A stretch of 64,000 bases of DNA. Source: UBA5536 sp964592595 (lineage in GTDB: Bacteria; Bacteroidota; Bacteroidia; Bacteroidales; F082). The stretch lies in assembly GCA_964592595.1 (NCBI GenBank), contig CAZQFH010000013.1, positions 1 through 64,000 of the forward strand, read 5' to 3'. The notes below the pieces were generated by a model. That model was given only the letters and a program-made list of their open reading frames with translations, made no database searches and was not told where the DNA came from. Below are positions 44,427-53,815 of this stretch, piece after piece (the stretch's first letter is position 1; each line of letters begins with the position of its first letter). The position numbers were made by a program, and so were the translations under genes.

Positions 44427-44627
44427 ATGAGTAATGTAAAACGTTTGTATCGTTCAACTACCAATAAAGTATTGGGAGGAGTTTGTAATGGAATGGCGAA
44501 GTATTTCAGCATGGATCCAACCATTGTGCGATTGCTTTGGGTTTTGTTTACGCTTGTTGGAGGTGCAGGCATTTTGGCCTACATTATCTGCTGGATTGTA
44601 ATCCCGGAAGAACCTTTTGGAGCTTAG
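44427..44627 (+). CDS. PspC-domain small membrane protein
   Basis: The 66-residue protein has the PspC pattern: LYRSTTNKVLGGVCNGMAKYFSMDPTIVR followed by a membrane helix (LLWVLFTLVGGAGILAYIICWIVIP). It is a stand-alone PspC domain; the family senses or supports membrane stress. Its stop overlaps the 3' end of purN on the opposite strand by a few bases. Confidence 0.92.
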   Translation: MSNVKRLYRSTTNKVLGGVCNGMAKYFSMDPTIVRLLWVLFTLVGGAGILAYIICWIVIPEEPFGA

Positions 44628-45199
44628 GCTTCAGCCTTTTGAACCAGCTGAGCAATCACTTCGGGATAATATTTGTATTCCAGCTCGTGGATGCGTTGTG
44701 CAAGGCTTGAAGGTGATTCATTGGCTTGTATTTCCAGTTGATGCTGAAAAATAATCGTGCCAGCATCATAGTATTCATTCACAAAATGAATGGTGATGCC
44801 AGACTGTTTTTCTTTGTTTTTAATTACAGCCTGATGAACTTTTTCTCCAAACATCCCTTTACCTCCATAGGCTGGCAAAAGCGCGGGATGAATATTTATA
44901 ATCTTATTTGGATATGCCTGAATAAGGGCTTGTGGAATCAACCATAAAAATCCGGCAAGGATAATCCAGTCGATTTGGTTTTTGTGCAGCACATCAAGCA
45001 GGGCTTCAGGATTTTTAAAATTTTTTCGGTCGATCAAAATTAGTGGAATGCTAAGCGATTTTGCTCTGGCAATAGCACCAGCATCAGGATTGTTGCATAC
45101 AACAAGACTTATGTCAATAGCTGGATGATTATTGAAATATTGTGCTATGTTTTGCATATTGGTACCGCTGCCCGAAACAAAAATGGCTAATCTTTTCAT
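44624..45199 (-). CDS. purN: Phosphoribosylglycinamide formyltransferase
   Basis: Transfers a formyl group to GAR in purine synthesis. The 191-residue protein has FVSGSGTNMQNI, the VVCNNPDAGAIARA segment, AGFLWLIPQALIQAYPNKIINIHPALLPAYGG with catalytic Asn and His, and HFVNEYYDAGTII with the catalytic Asp. The start at 45199 (MKRLAIFVSGSG) is preferred over 45217. A TACTTTTG box at 45204-45211 lies only a few bases upstream, so the transcript may be leaderless. Confidence 0.95.
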   Translation of the reverse strand: MKRLAIFVSGSGTNMQNIAQYFNNHPAIDISLVVCNNPDAGAIARAKSLSIPLILIDRKNFKNPEALLDVLHKNQIDWIILAGFLWLIPQALIQAYPNKIINIHPALLPAYGGKGMFGEKVHQAVIKNKEKQSGITIHFVNEYYDAGTIIFQHQLEIQANESPSSLAQRIHELEYKYYPEVIAQLVQKAEA

Positions 45200-45339
45200 G
45201 AAGCAAAAGTACAGCAATTCATTTTTAGTTAGAATTCTTGTTAGGCCTAAAAACTATGTTTAAAAGAAAGCATTGGGGTTCCATTTGCGTGAAAAAATTG
45301 TACTTTTAACCCTTAAAACAAACCCAAAAAACTTCGCAT

Positions 45340-46074
45340 ATGCTGAAAATGCTGGGAGAATACCTCATTTTGTTAGTTGAGATTTTCAAACGACCTGATA
45401 AAGGGCCGGTTTTTAGGAGTCGGTTAATGATCGAATTTGTAGGATTGGGTATGGATTCGATTGGTATTGTTGCCATTATATCCATTTTTACAGGTGCTAT
45501 TGTTGCCATACAAACGGCCTATAATATTGATTCTCCGCTTATTCCGTTAACCATGGTAGGTTTCACAACCCGACAAATGATGATCCTGGAGTTTTCACCT
45601 ACGATTATCAGTTTAATTTTGGCTGGAAAAGTTGGTTCGCGCATAGCATCCGAAATAGGAACAATGCGTGTTACGGAGCAGATAGATGCTTTGCGTGTGA
45701 TGGGTGTGAATCCTGCTAACTATTTGATTCTTCCCAAAATAACAGCCAGTATGTTGTTCAATCCTGTACTTATAATTTTTAGTATGGTTTTGGGTATTTG
45801 GGGTGGCTGGATGGCATGTATCGTAACGGGCTTGGTAACATCAACAGATTTTATAGCAGGCTTGCGCAGCTGGTTCGAACCTTTTACGGTGACCTATGCC
45901 ATCATCAAAACACTGGTTTTTGCTTTCATCATTTCTTCCGTTTCGGGTTACCTGGGTTATAATATTAAAGGAGGCTCGGTAGAAGTTGGTGCAGCCAGCA
46001 CAAAAGCTGTTGTTTACAGCAGTATTTTGATCATATTTTTTGATTTGATCCTCACTCAATTATTGCTCATATGA
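45340..46074 (+). CDS. mlaE: ABC transporter permease MlaE
   Basis: The 244-residue MlaE/YrbE permease has the SIGIVAIISIFTGAIVAIQ segment, the conserved E-x-x-P-type region (ILEFSPTIISLILAGKVGSRIASEIGTMRVTEQIDALRVMGVNP) and four to five membrane helices. It belongs to the system that moves phospholipids between outer and inner membranes. Its stop overlaps the mlaF start by four bases. No mlaD follows directly. Confidence 0.93.
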   Translation: MLKMLGEYLILLVEIFKRPDKGPVFRSRLMIEFVGLGMDSIGIVAIISIFTGAIVAIQTAYNIDSPLIPLTMVGFTTRQMMILEFSPTIISLILAGKVGSRIASEIGTMRVTEQIDALRVMGVNPANYLILPKITASMLFNPVLIIFSMVLGIWGGWMACIVTGLVTSTDFIAGLRSWFEPFTVTYAIIKTLVFAFIISSVSGYLGYNIKGGSVEVGAASTKAVVYSSILIIFFDLILTQLLLI

Positions 46075-46817
46075 TAGAAGTTAGAAATATTTCCAAGACA
46101 TTTGGCGATAATAAGGTGCTAAAAAATGTAAGTGCCCTTTTCGAAAAAGGCAAAACGAATCTTATCATCGGGCAAAGTGGTTCCGGAAAAACCGTGATGA
46201 TGAAAAGCTGTATTGGCCTCATTGATCCTGATGAGGGAGAAATAGTATTTGATCAAAGGCCATTTTCGCGTTTGGTTGAGAAAAAAAAGAAAGATATCCG
46301 CAAGGATATGGGCGTACTTTTTCAAGGTGGTGCGTTGTTCGATTCTTTTACTGTGGAGCAAAATGTGATGTTTCCGTTGAATATGTTCACCACAATGAGT
46401 TTGGAAGAAAAACTGGAACGGGTCAATTTTGTGCTAAAGCGGGTAAATCTTGAAAACGTAAACAATCTTTATCCTTCCGAAATAAGTGGCGGCATGATGA
46501 AACGTGTGGCTATTGCCAGGGCTATTTCAAATAATCCGCAATATTTGTTTTGTGATGAACCTAATTCGGGACTTGATCCCAAAACAGCGGAAGTGATTGA
46601 TGCGTTGATTAGCGAGATTACAGAAGAATATGATATGACAACTGTTATCAATACGCATGATATGAATTCGGTGCTGCAAATTGGTCAGCGGATAAATTTC
46701 CTTTATAAAGGTCAACTTTGGTGGCAGGGAGATATGCATACCATTCTGGAAGAAGAAAACCCTGAATTGAAGGAATTTGTGTTTTCAACTGAGCTAACAC
46801 GTCGCATTAAAAAATAA
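46071..46817 (+). CDS. mlaF: ABC transporter ATP-binding protein MlaF
   Basis: The 248-residue ATPase has Walker A IIGQSGSGKTVMMK, signature SGGMMKRVAIARA, and Walker B FCDEPNSGLDPKTA. It energises MlaE. mlaE and mlaF overlap by 4 nt, and the next gene is a CvpA-like gene rather than mlaD. Confidence 0.94.
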   Translation: MIEVRNISKTFGDNKVLKNVSALFEKGKTNLIIGQSGSGKTVMMKSCIGLIDPDEGEIVFDQRPFSRLVEKKKKDIRKDMGVLFQGGALFDSFTVEQNVMFPLNMFTTMSLEEKLERVNFVLKRVNLENVNNLYPSEISGGMMKRVAIARAISNNPQYLFCDEPNSGLDPKTAEVIDALISEITEEYDMTTVINTHDMNSVLQIGQRINFLYKGQLWWQGDMHTILEEENPELKEFVFSTELTRRIKK

Positions 46818-46821
46818 CCCT

Positions 46822-47337
46822 ATGAATTACATTGATTTGATTATTGCTCTTGTGCTGGCATGGTTTGCTTACAAGGGATTCACCAAAGGTCTTGTGATTG
46901 AGCTGGCTTCGCTTGCCGCACTGGTACTGGGCATTTATGCTGCTATGTATTTCTCTGATGTAACAGCGGATTTTCTGGTAGAGTATTTCAATGTTGGAAA
47001 AAAATACCTCTCGCTTATCGCTTTTGTGCTCACTTTTATTTTAGTAGTAATTGGTGTCGTTACTGTTGGCAGATTACTCGAAAAAGTGATTGATATTCTG
47101 CTGCTTGGGTTTTTGAATAAGCTGGCTGGCGGGGTTTTTGGCCTGCTGAAAGGCATGTTGATTTTAAGTTTGTTAATCATGCTGCTGAATTACATAGGTT
47201 TTGGCAGCAACCTGATTGATGAAAAAACCCGTAAAAGTTCGATGTTTTATGAAACTGTCGAAAGTGTAGCACCTATGCTTTACGATCAGCTTGATTTTTT
47301 GAAGGATATTGAAGTGGAGCTGCCAAAAGTGGCTTGA
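46822..47337 (+). CDS. CvpA-family membrane protein
   Basis: The 171-residue protein has four predicted membrane helices, the first after MNYIDLIIALVLAWFAYKGFTKG, which matches the CvpA start. CvpA relates to colicin V production and to envelope stress. It starts 5 nt after mlaF, so it is probably cotranscribed. Confidence 0.85.
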   Translation: MNYIDLIIALVLAWFAYKGFTKGLVIELASLAALVLGIYAAMYFSDVTADFLVEYFNVGKKYLSLIAFVLTFILVVIGVVTVGRLLEKVIDILLLGFLNKLAGGVFGLLKGMLILSLLIMLLNYIGFGSNLIDEKTRKSSMFYETVESVAPMLYDQLDFLKDIEVELPKVA

Positions 47338-47364
47338 AAACAATGAATTAGTTTTTTTTACTGT

Positions 47365-48354
47365 TTATAGAAACTTGTCATCGGCAGGATAATGCAAATC
47401 TGTTTGTTTCCTGATTTTATCCATCAAACTGACCAGGTTTAAACTCATTTGATGCGGCATTTTAGTGCTATCTTTTGCACCGGAAAGCAAACACTGATTC
47501 ACTTCTTCTATTTCATGAAAATAGCCATTGCCAATGTAAGGTATTTGAATAATTTCATCTGCTTCATCAGGGCGATAGATCCCAATACGTTCGCAATGGT
47601 GAAATCTGCTGAAAAGTTTGATTGTTCCTTTACTTCCGTATAGTGTGGCTTCAACAGGAGTATCAGCCTCTGTTGTGGATTCAAGAATTGCCTGAGCACC
47701 ATTGGCATAGCTTAAAAGCTGCGCACTAAAACTGTCAACATTTTGATTTGTTTTTCTGGTCACAGCTTTGATTGTAGTTGGAATTCCCAGCGTGATCAGG
47801 CTGAGGTAAAGTGGATAAATGCCAATATCCAGCAATGCGCCACCACCAAGGTCTTTGTTGAAAACCCTGCTTTCGGGAGCTGCTGTTGATCTGAAACCAA
47901 AGTCGGCACGGATATAGGATATTTCACCGATTAATTTTTCGTAAAGCAAATGGATCAGTTTTTCGGTTGCAGGAATAAAACGCGTCCACATGGCTTCCAT
48001 TAGGAATAAATTTCGTTTTGTTGCTTCTGCAATCATGGCATTTACCTCGCCAAAATTCATTCCCATGGGTTTTTCGCAGAGAACGGACTTGCCATTTTTA
48101 AGGCAGAGCATACTGTGCTCAAAATGAAAGCTGTGTGGTGTGGCGATATAAACTACATCAATTTCAGGGTTTTGTACCAAAGCATCATAAGAATCGTGAA
48201 AAGAAAATGCTTGGTATTTTTTCGCAAAAGCTTCGGCTTTGATTTTATCACGCGAAGCCACAGCCGCAAGTTTGGCATCCTTTGAAAGGAGCAAATCAGC
48301 AGCGAATTTTTCGGCTACTTTGCCTAAACCCAATAATCCCCAATTAATTGACAT
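47365..48354 (-). CDS. Gfo/Idh/MocA-family oxidoreductase
   Basis: The 329-residue protein has a Rossmann motif GLLGLGKVAEKFA, the DVVYIATPHSFHFEH block, CEKPMGMNFGEVNAM with the catalytic Lys, and the GGGALLDIGIYPLY region of the C-terminal domain. Substrate is unknown; trans-1,2-dihydrobenzene-1,2-diol dehydrogenase-like members look similar. ATG at 48354 is preferred. It is divergent from the HEPN/MNT pair. Confidence 0.9.
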   Translation of the reverse strand: MSINWGLLGLGKVAEKFAADLLLSKDAKLAAVASRDKIKAEAFAKKYQAFSFHDSYDALVQNPEIDVVYIATPHSFHFEHSMLCLKNGKSVLCEKPMGMNFGEVNAMIAEATKRNLFLMEAMWTRFIPATEKLIHLLYEKLIGEISYIRADFGFRSTAAPESRVFNKDLGGGALLDIGIYPLYLSLITLGIPTTIKAVTRKTNQNVDSFSAQLLSYANGAQAILESTTEADTPVEATLYGSKGTIKLFSRFHHCERIGIYRPDEADEIIQIPYIGNGYFHEIEEVNQCLLSGAKDSTKMPHQMSLNLVSLMDKIRKQTDLHYPADDKFL

Positions 48355-48360
48355 GTAAAA

Positions 48361-48399
48361 CAAAAGTAAGAAAGATTTACCGTAAATGCCTTACTTTTG
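48361..48399. promoter_or_regulatory. Divergent promoter pair forming an inverted repeat
   Basis: CAAAAGTAAG (48361-48370) and CTTACTTTTG (48390-48399) are exact reverse complements. Each contains a TACTTTTG -7 box, one on the minus strand toward the oxidoreductase and one on the plus strand toward the HEPN/MNT pair. Confidence 0.5.
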
Positions 48400-48421
48400 A
48401 TGAACTAAATTATTCGATAAT

Positions 48422-48823
48422 ATGGAAGCAGATATTCGTTGGAAGCAACGTTTTCAGAATTTTGAACGAGCTTTTGATCAGTTTCAGAAAGCCGTCGAAT
48501 TGTCGGGTAAACTATCTGATCTGGAAAAAGAAGGAACAATTCAGCGTTTTGAATTCACACATGAATTAGCCTGAAAAGTGATGAAAGATTTTTTGGAATA
48601 TGAAGGTATCAGCAATATTACAGGCTCAAGATCAGCCACTCGTGAAGCATTTAATAAAGGTCTGATATCACACGGAAATAGTTGGATGAAGATGATAGAA
48701 AGCCGCAACAAGACAGTGCATACTTATAAGGAAAATATTTTGGAGCAGGAATATAAAAACATCGTCGAAGAATATTTTCCGCTGTTAAAAGCGTTTTATA
48801 ATCACATGAAAACTAAAGTCTGA
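48422..48823 (+). pseudogene. HI0074-type HEPN (nucleotidyltransferase substrate-binding) gene with an in-frame stop
   Basis: The frame runs from ATG at 48422 through MEADIRWKQRFQNFERAF to FEFTHELA, stops at TGA (48572-48574), and continues in the same frame through KVMKDFLEYEG to the natural TGA at 48821-48823. Family members have a Trp at the interrupted position (HELAWK), so TGG has become TGA. HEPN proteins of this family pair with MNT nucleotidyltransferases as toxin and antitoxin. A shorter product could start at GTG 48578 or ATG 48581. The MNT gene follows with a 1-nt overlap. Confidence 0.75.
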
Positions 48824-49128
48824 TGTTTGGATTGGATGAAGATTTACGTTCTCAATTTAACATAATTTTTGCTTTATTTCCTGAGATAGAAAAAGTAATT
48901 ATTTACGGATCAAGGGCTAAGGGAAATTATAGAGAGGGTAGCGATATTGATCTGTGTTTGGTTGGTGATGATTTGAACGAAGCAATCAGGAAACAGCTTT
49001 GGCTGATGCTGGATGAACTTAATACACCTTACCTCATTGATTTATCTGTATTTAATCAATTAGAATCGGAAAGTTTAATTGAGCATATTCAACGAGTTGG
49101 GGAGATTTTTTATAGGAAACTGGACTAA
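48823..49128 (+). CDS. MNT-type minimal nucleotidyltransferase
   Basis: The 101-residue protein has the nucleotidyltransferase motif IIYGSRAKGNYREGSDIDL with the catalytic Asp pair, and a third carboxylate region after TPYLIDLSVF. It is the antitoxin-type half of a HEPN/MNT pair. The start overlaps the end of the HEPN frame by one base. Confidence 0.88.
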   Translation: MFGLDEDLRSQFNIIFALFPEIEKVIIYGSRAKGNYREGSDIDLCLVGDDLNEAIRKQLWLMLDELNTPYLIDLSVFNQLESESLIEHIQRVGEIFYRKLD

Positions 49129-49233
49129 TCAATTGTTTCTAACCTTCACAAGCTCCTAAATCTTTAAACGACCTAAGCCCCCTGCATTCTTTTTCGTAAT
49201 TTCGCGCCGCAAAACCTTAAAGGATTGATCACT

Positions 49234-50991
49234 ATGTTCAGAACTCATACTTGTGGCGAATTGCGCCTTTCCGATGTTAACAAAGTAGTAACTTTAAGCG
49301 GCTGGGTGCAGCGTGTGCGCGACAAAGGCAGTCTGCTGTGGATTGATATGCGCGATCGCTATGGCATCACGCAGATTTTTTTGGAAGAGGGTGTGAGTAC
49401 TCCCGAACTGCTAAAAAATGCCCGCGAACTGGGTCGTGAGTTTGTGATCCGTGTTGAAGGAACTGTTGTTGAACGTGAATCGAAAAACCCTAATTTGCCT
49501 ACTGGAGAAGTAGAAGTGCGTCCCTCAAAAATTGAACTGCTCAATGCCAGCAAAACGCCTCCTTTTACCATTGAAGAAAAATCGGATGGAGGAGACGAAC
49601 TGCGCATGAAATATCGCTACCTTGATTTGCGGCGCAATCCCTTGAAAAATAATTTAATACTGCGCCATAAACTGGCACTCGAAACACGTGCTTACCTTGA
49701 TCGCCAGGGTTTTCTGGAAATAGAAACACCCTACCTGATCAAATCCACACCCGAAGGAGCCCGCGATTTTGTGGTGCCTTCGCGCATGAATCCCAATGAG
49801 TTTTATGCGCTTCCGCAATCTCCTCAAACCTTTAAGCAGATTTTGATGGTAGCTGGTTACGATCGTTATTTTCAGATTGTTCGCTGCTTCAGGGACGAAG
49901 ACCTCCGCGCCGACCGCCAGCCCGAGTTTACGCAGATCGACTGCGAAATGGCTTTTGTAACGCAAGAAGAGGTACTTAATACTTTTGAAGGTATGGCGCG
50001 TCATCTTTTCCGTGAGGTGAAGGGCATCGAGATAGGTGATTTTGAGCGCATGGATTATGCCACTGCCATGAAGCGTTATGGCTCTGACAAACCTGATCTG
50101 CGTTTTGGAATGGCTTTTGAAGAACTAAATGACCTTGCTCAGGGTCATGGTTTTAAAGTGTTTGACGATGCCGAACTGGTTGTGGGCATCAAAGCTGAAG
50201 GCTGTGCCGAATACACGCGCAAACAACTGGATGCCCTTACCGATTTTGTGAAACGCCCTCAGGTTGGAGCAAAAGGGCTCGTTTATGTAAAATTGAATGC
50301 AGATGGTAGTATCAAATCTTCTGTAGATAAATTTTATTCGTCCCAAATGTTGCAAGGCTGGGCCGATCGTTTTGAGGCAAAACCAGGTGATTTGTTATTG
50401 ATTTTATCAGGAGATGCTTATGCTACCCGCAAACAGTTGAATGAGCTGCGACTTGAGATGGGAAATCAACTGGGATTGCGTGATGCAAAAGTATTCAAGC
50501 CTTTATGGGTCACTGATTTTCCATTGCTCGAATGGGACGAAGATACGCAACGGTTTTATGCCATGCATCATCCTTTTACTTCACCCAAACCGGAAGATCT
50601 TGATTTGTTAGATATTAATCCGGGCGAAGTGCGTGCCAATGCTTACGATATGGTAATCAACGGGGTGGAAATAGGCGGCGGTTCAATTCGAATTCACGAC
50701 CGCGAATTGCAGCGCAAAATGTTTGGTATTTTAGGTTTTACAGATGAAGAAGCACAAAAACAGTTTGGCTTTCTGATGAATGCTTTTGAATACGGCGCTC
50801 CCCCTCATGGCGGCATTGCCTTGGGTTTTGATAGGTTAACGGCTATGTTTGCAGGCCTTGATAGCATTCGCGATGTGATTGCCTTCCCAAAAAATAATTC
50901 CGGCAGGGATATGATGATCGATTCGCCTGGTGCCATTGCTGATGCGCAACTGGAAGAGCTATTTCTGCAATTGAAAAAAGTTGATAATTAG
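49234..50991 (+). CDS. aspS: Aspartyl-tRNA synthetase
   Basis: Class IIb synthetase of 585 residues: an OB-fold anticodon-binding domain (VTLSGWVQRVRDKGSLLWIDMRD), motif 2 (RCFRDEDLRADRQPEFTQIDCE), the GAD insertion (around residues 280-400), and motif 3 (GGIALGFDRLTAMFAG). ATG at 49234 is preferred over an upstream TTG. It is convergent with the LytTR regulator gene. Confidence 0.97.
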   Translation: MFRTHTCGELRLSDVNKVVTLSGWVQRVRDKGSLLWIDMRDRYGITQIFLEEGVSTPELLKNARELGREFVIRVEGTVVERESKNPNLPTGEVEVRPSKIELLNASKTPPFTIEEKSDGGDELRMKYRYLDLRRNPLKNNLILRHKLALETRAYLDRQGFLEIETPYLIKSTPEGARDFVVPSRMNPNEFYALPQSPQTFKQILMVAGYDRYFQIVRCFRDEDLRADRQPEFTQIDCEMAFVTQEEVLNTFEGMARHLFREVKGIEIGDFERMDYATAMKRYGSDKPDLRFGMAFEELNDLAQGHGFKVFDDAELVVGIKAEGCAEYTRKQLDALTDFVKRPQVGAKGLVYVKLNADGSIKSSVDKFYSSQMLQGWADRFEAKPGDLLLILSGDAYATRKQLNELRLEMGNQLGLRDAKVFKPLWVTDFPLLEWDEDTQRFYAMHHPFTSPKPEDLDLLDINPGEVRANAYDMVINGVEIGGGSIRIHDRELQRKMFGILGFTDEEAQKQFGFLMNAFEYGAPPHGGIALGFDRLTAMFAGLDSIRDVIAFPKNNSGRDMMIDSPGAIADAQLEELFLQLKKVDN

Positions 50992-51012
50992 GGATTTAGT
51001 TTGAACTTTTAA

Positions 51013-51771
51013 TTAAAAATTCAACTCCCGTTTCAAATCTTTGATACGGCTTTTGCTCACGTTCACCTGATTGCCGTTCGAAAGGATAATCACATAGCTT
51101 TCCTTGCCGTATTGTTCCATCTTTTTGATGTGTTTAATCTGTACGATATTGGAACGGTGTATGCGGATAAACTGCTCAGCAGGAAGATGTTGCTCCATAT
51201 AACTCATGGTGTCTTTTTTCATGAACCTTCCCTCGGGGGTATGGATCATCACATAATCGTCCTGTGCCTCCAGTTGGATTATGGCTTCGATAGGAATCAC
51301 ATGAATCTGGGTGCCATTTTTTACTACGATTCGCTCCAGGGTATCTTGTTGTTCGTGCAGGCTGTCAACTAATTTTTTTACGGTTTTATCCGTTACGGTT
51401 TTGTGTTTGAAACGCTCCAAAACCTTATCAACAGCTTGATGCAGCCTTTCCTTTGAAAAAGGTTTAAGCAAATAATCCACAGCATTCATCTCGAAAGCTT
51501 TGATAGCATATTGGTCGTAGGTCGTGGTAAAAATGATTTCTGGCAAGTCATCATCCAGCAATTCAAGTAATTCAAAACCTGTAAGCTTTGGCATTTGAAT
51601 ATCAAGGATTACCAAATCGGGTTTATTTTCCTGTATGCCTTTCAGGCCGCTGAAACCATCAGAAAACTCACCAATGATATCAATGGCTTCGTGATCGCTC
51701 AAAAAGCGTTGTAGCAGCATCCTGGCCGGAGCTTCGTCTTCGATGATAAGGGTTCGTAAAGCAACTTTCAT
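51013..51771 (-). CDS. LytTR-family response regulator
   Basis: The 252-residue protein has a receiver domain with the phospho-Asp in LVILDIQMPKLTGF and a C-terminal LytTR DNA-binding domain (VIPIEAIIQLEAQDDYVMIHTPEG, and IRIHRSNIVQIKHI). It follows its kinase by 27 nt. LytTR binding sites are not visible here. Confidence 0.94.
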   Translation of the reverse strand: MKVALRTLIIEDEAPARMLLQRFLSDHEAIDIIGEFSDGFSGLKGIQENKPDLVILDIQMPKLTGFELLELLDDDLPEIIFTTTYDQYAIKAFEMNAVDYLLKPFSKERLHQAVDKVLERFKHKTVTDKTVKKLVDSLHEQQDTLERIVVKNGTQIHVIPIEAIIQLEAQDDYVMIHTPEGRFMKKDTMSYMEQHLPAEQFIRIHRSNIVQIKHIKKMEQYGKESYVIILSNGNQVNVSKSRIKDLKRELNF

Positions 51772-51798
51772 AACAAGGTGATGTTATTAGCCACAAAC

Positions 51799-52863
51799 TT
51801 AGTGTTTTTTACTTTTTTGAAGCGGAATACGCAAAACCACCTCAAATGAAATCTTTTCGCGCTTAATTTCCAGTAAATCAGCACGCTGATAAATTAATTG
51901 AAGTCTGTTCCGAATATTTTTTAATCCAATTCCTTCGCCCTTGGGTTTAGCTGCTTCCGGGTCAAAATCGTTTTGGATATGCAATTCAATAAATTGATCG
52001 TTGGGCATACAGCGCATTTCGATCAGCACTTCTTCGGTGCTGTGATAAACGCCATGTTTGATAGCATTTTCAAAAAGTGGTTGTAGGATCATATTAGGGA
52101 TTTCAGCTTGCAAACAGGCTTCCGGAACATTTTTTTCGTACTTGAGCCGGTGGCCGAACCGCACTTTTTCGATATCAAGGTAGCGTTCTATATTTTCGAG
52201 TTCTTTTTTCAGACTGGTGGTTTCGTTACGGTCGTGGCTGAGCGAATAGCGTAGGAAATCAGACAGTTTAATAACCATTTCCTGAGCTTTTTCGGGACTG
52301 CTCATGGTGAGCGAGCTGATAGAGTTGAGGCTGTTAAACAAAAAATGTGGGTTGATTTGTGATTTGAGGGCGCTTAATTCGGCTTCGCGCACCAGACCGT
52401 TAAGTTCGGTTTCGACACGCATTTTTTGCTGGAGGTCTTCATAATACAACATCATATAATATATCAGGATGAAAATGAGGTAGAAAAATGCACCAATAAT
52501 TGCGCGCCAGGGCAGTGATTCCTGGAGGAAAGCAAGATAAACCTCATTGCTGGGCTCGAGTGCCTGCATCAAAAAATAGCCACTTGCCAACCAAATCGCG
52601 ATGGTTACAATACCAACCAACATGTGGTTCACGATCAAATCAAAGCTGCTTTGTTGATCTTTCATGTTAAAGCGCAGCACATACCAAATATTAAATCCGA
52701 TCAAAGCAAGCAAGCCATTGAAAACAACAGCATCGTTGATGCTGGCAGAAAAACTGAGTTCCTGATAATAATTGAGAATGGCTGTTTGGATGAGCATAAG
52801 TGTCGCCCAAACAGCCAGGTATATGATGAGGTAGTTGCGGTTTTTTACAAAGGGATTAAGCAT
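51799..52863 (-). CDS. LytS-type sensor histidine kinase
   Basis: The 354-residue membrane kinase has four N-terminal helices (1-140), the LytS phospho-acceptor segment LKSQINPHFLFNSLNSI, and an ATPase domain (LFENAIKHGVYHS, then KGEGIGLKNIRNRLQ). It is upstream of its LytTR regulator, so together they form one two-component system. The signal is unknown. Confidence 0.93.
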   Translation of the reverse strand: MLNPFVKNRNYLIIYLAVWATLMLIQTAILNYYQELSFSASINDAVVFNGLLALIGFNIWYVLRFNMKDQQSSFDLIVNHMLVGIVTIAIWLASGYFLMQALEPSNEVYLAFLQESLPWRAIIGAFFYLIFILIYYMMLYYEDLQQKMRVETELNGLVREAELSALKSQINPHFLFNSLNSISSLTMSSPEKAQEMVIKLSDFLRYSLSHDRNETTSLKKELENIERYLDIEKVRFGHRLKYEKNVPEACLQAEIPNMILQPLFENAIKHGVYHSTEEVLIEMRCMPNDQFIELHIQNDFDPEAAKPKGEGIGLKNIRNRLQLIYQRADLLEIKREKISFEVVLRIPLQKSKKH

Positions 52864-52929
52864 AGTAAAAGCCGTTTGTTGTGTTGGTTATAACTTCATT
52901 TGGACGGATCAGGCGGGCAATAGTTACAA

Positions 52930-53670
52930 TTAATAGCTTTTAAGTTCAAAGCCGCCAAAGATTACAACACCTTTTATCAGGAGTGTTTTTTCTGTATCCG
53001 GGTTAGGCACGGTGATTCGTTTATCGCTGAAACCGCCAAGTATTGAAACCACTTCAGATTTCACTTTCCAGTCGTCGGGAACGATAAGATTTGATCCGCC
53101 AAAGAGCACAAAAGTATCAATTACTGCACCTTCGTCCGAAAGTTTGGCTGATTTCATTTCGATATCGCCTCCTCCGAAGATGGCAGTTATTTTGCCTCCC
53201 TTAAAGTTATCTGAAGTAACGCGTGTATTACCTCCTCCAAAGATAGCCATCTCATCAATGTATTCATCTGGGTTGGTATGTGGGCTATTGCTCGCATTAA
53301 ACACATGTTGACGGCTACTGCGATTTGATTTCTCAGTATCATTTTCTCCTCGGCGGGTCAGGATAATAAGACCAATACCGATCAATAATGAGGGCCAGAA
53401 GATTGTGCTGAACCGAATGCGATAATCGAGTAGTTCGGGAAGCCAAAACATAATACCCAACCCGATCAGGATAAATCCTGTGGTACGGTTCTGACTGTTC
53501 GATAGGGTGATGATCCCAATACCGATAAGCAGGGTTTTCCACGAAATCAGGTAGTAGCTTAGATTAAAAGAAAGTAAATCCAGCTGATCGAGTAATAGTA
53601 ATCCGCCGGCTAAGATGAGTAGTAAACCCGCTACTACCCGTCTGTCGATTGATGAAGGTTTATTTTCCAT
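52930..53670 (-). CDS. LiaF-like membrane protein
   Basis: The 246-residue protein has four N-terminal membrane helices with GLLLILAGGLLLLDQL and a C-terminal LiaF-type beta domain (FGGGNTRVTSDNFKGGKITAIFGGGDIEM, then LFGGSNLIVP). LiaF proteins inhibit or tune LiaRS-type envelope stress systems. It lies upstream of the LytS kinase on the same strand, 66 nt away, so it may regulate that pair. ATG 53670 is chosen over 53730. Confidence 0.85.
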   Translation of the reverse strand: MENKPSSIDRRVVAGLLLILAGGLLLLDQLDLLSFNLSYYLISWKTLLIGIGIITLSNSQNRTTGFILIGLGIMFWLPELLDYRIRFSTIFWPSLLIGIGLIILTRRGENDTEKSNRSSRQHVFNASNSPHTNPDEYIDEMAIFGGGNTRVTSDNFKGGKITAIFGGGDIEMKSAKLSDEGAVIDTFVLFGGSNLIVPDDWKVKSEVVSILGGFSDKRITVPNPDTEKTLLIKGVVIFGGFELKSY

Positions 53671-53815
53671 GGTGTTTTCGTTTTTAAAAATTACTAATTC
53701 AATTTTTAGCGAAAGTACAATACCATGCAATTTAGCTCAATAAAAAGTAGGCGAACAGCAGAAAGTTGTCGGTGAATGGCCGAAAATTTTCAGCCAAAAA
53801 CGCCGCAGGGAAGCA

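Noticed and set aside
48572..48574. TGA read as Trp (recoded genetic code)
   Set aside because: TGA is used as a true stop elsewhere in the window, for example at the ends of tadA and the MNT-region genes, so a code change is excluded. Nonsense mutation or site-specific read-through is simpler.
49128..49234. Possible tRNA or leader before aspS
   Set aside because: No cloverleaf or T-box-like element is visible; the TAATTTCG near the start is at best a weak promoter box.
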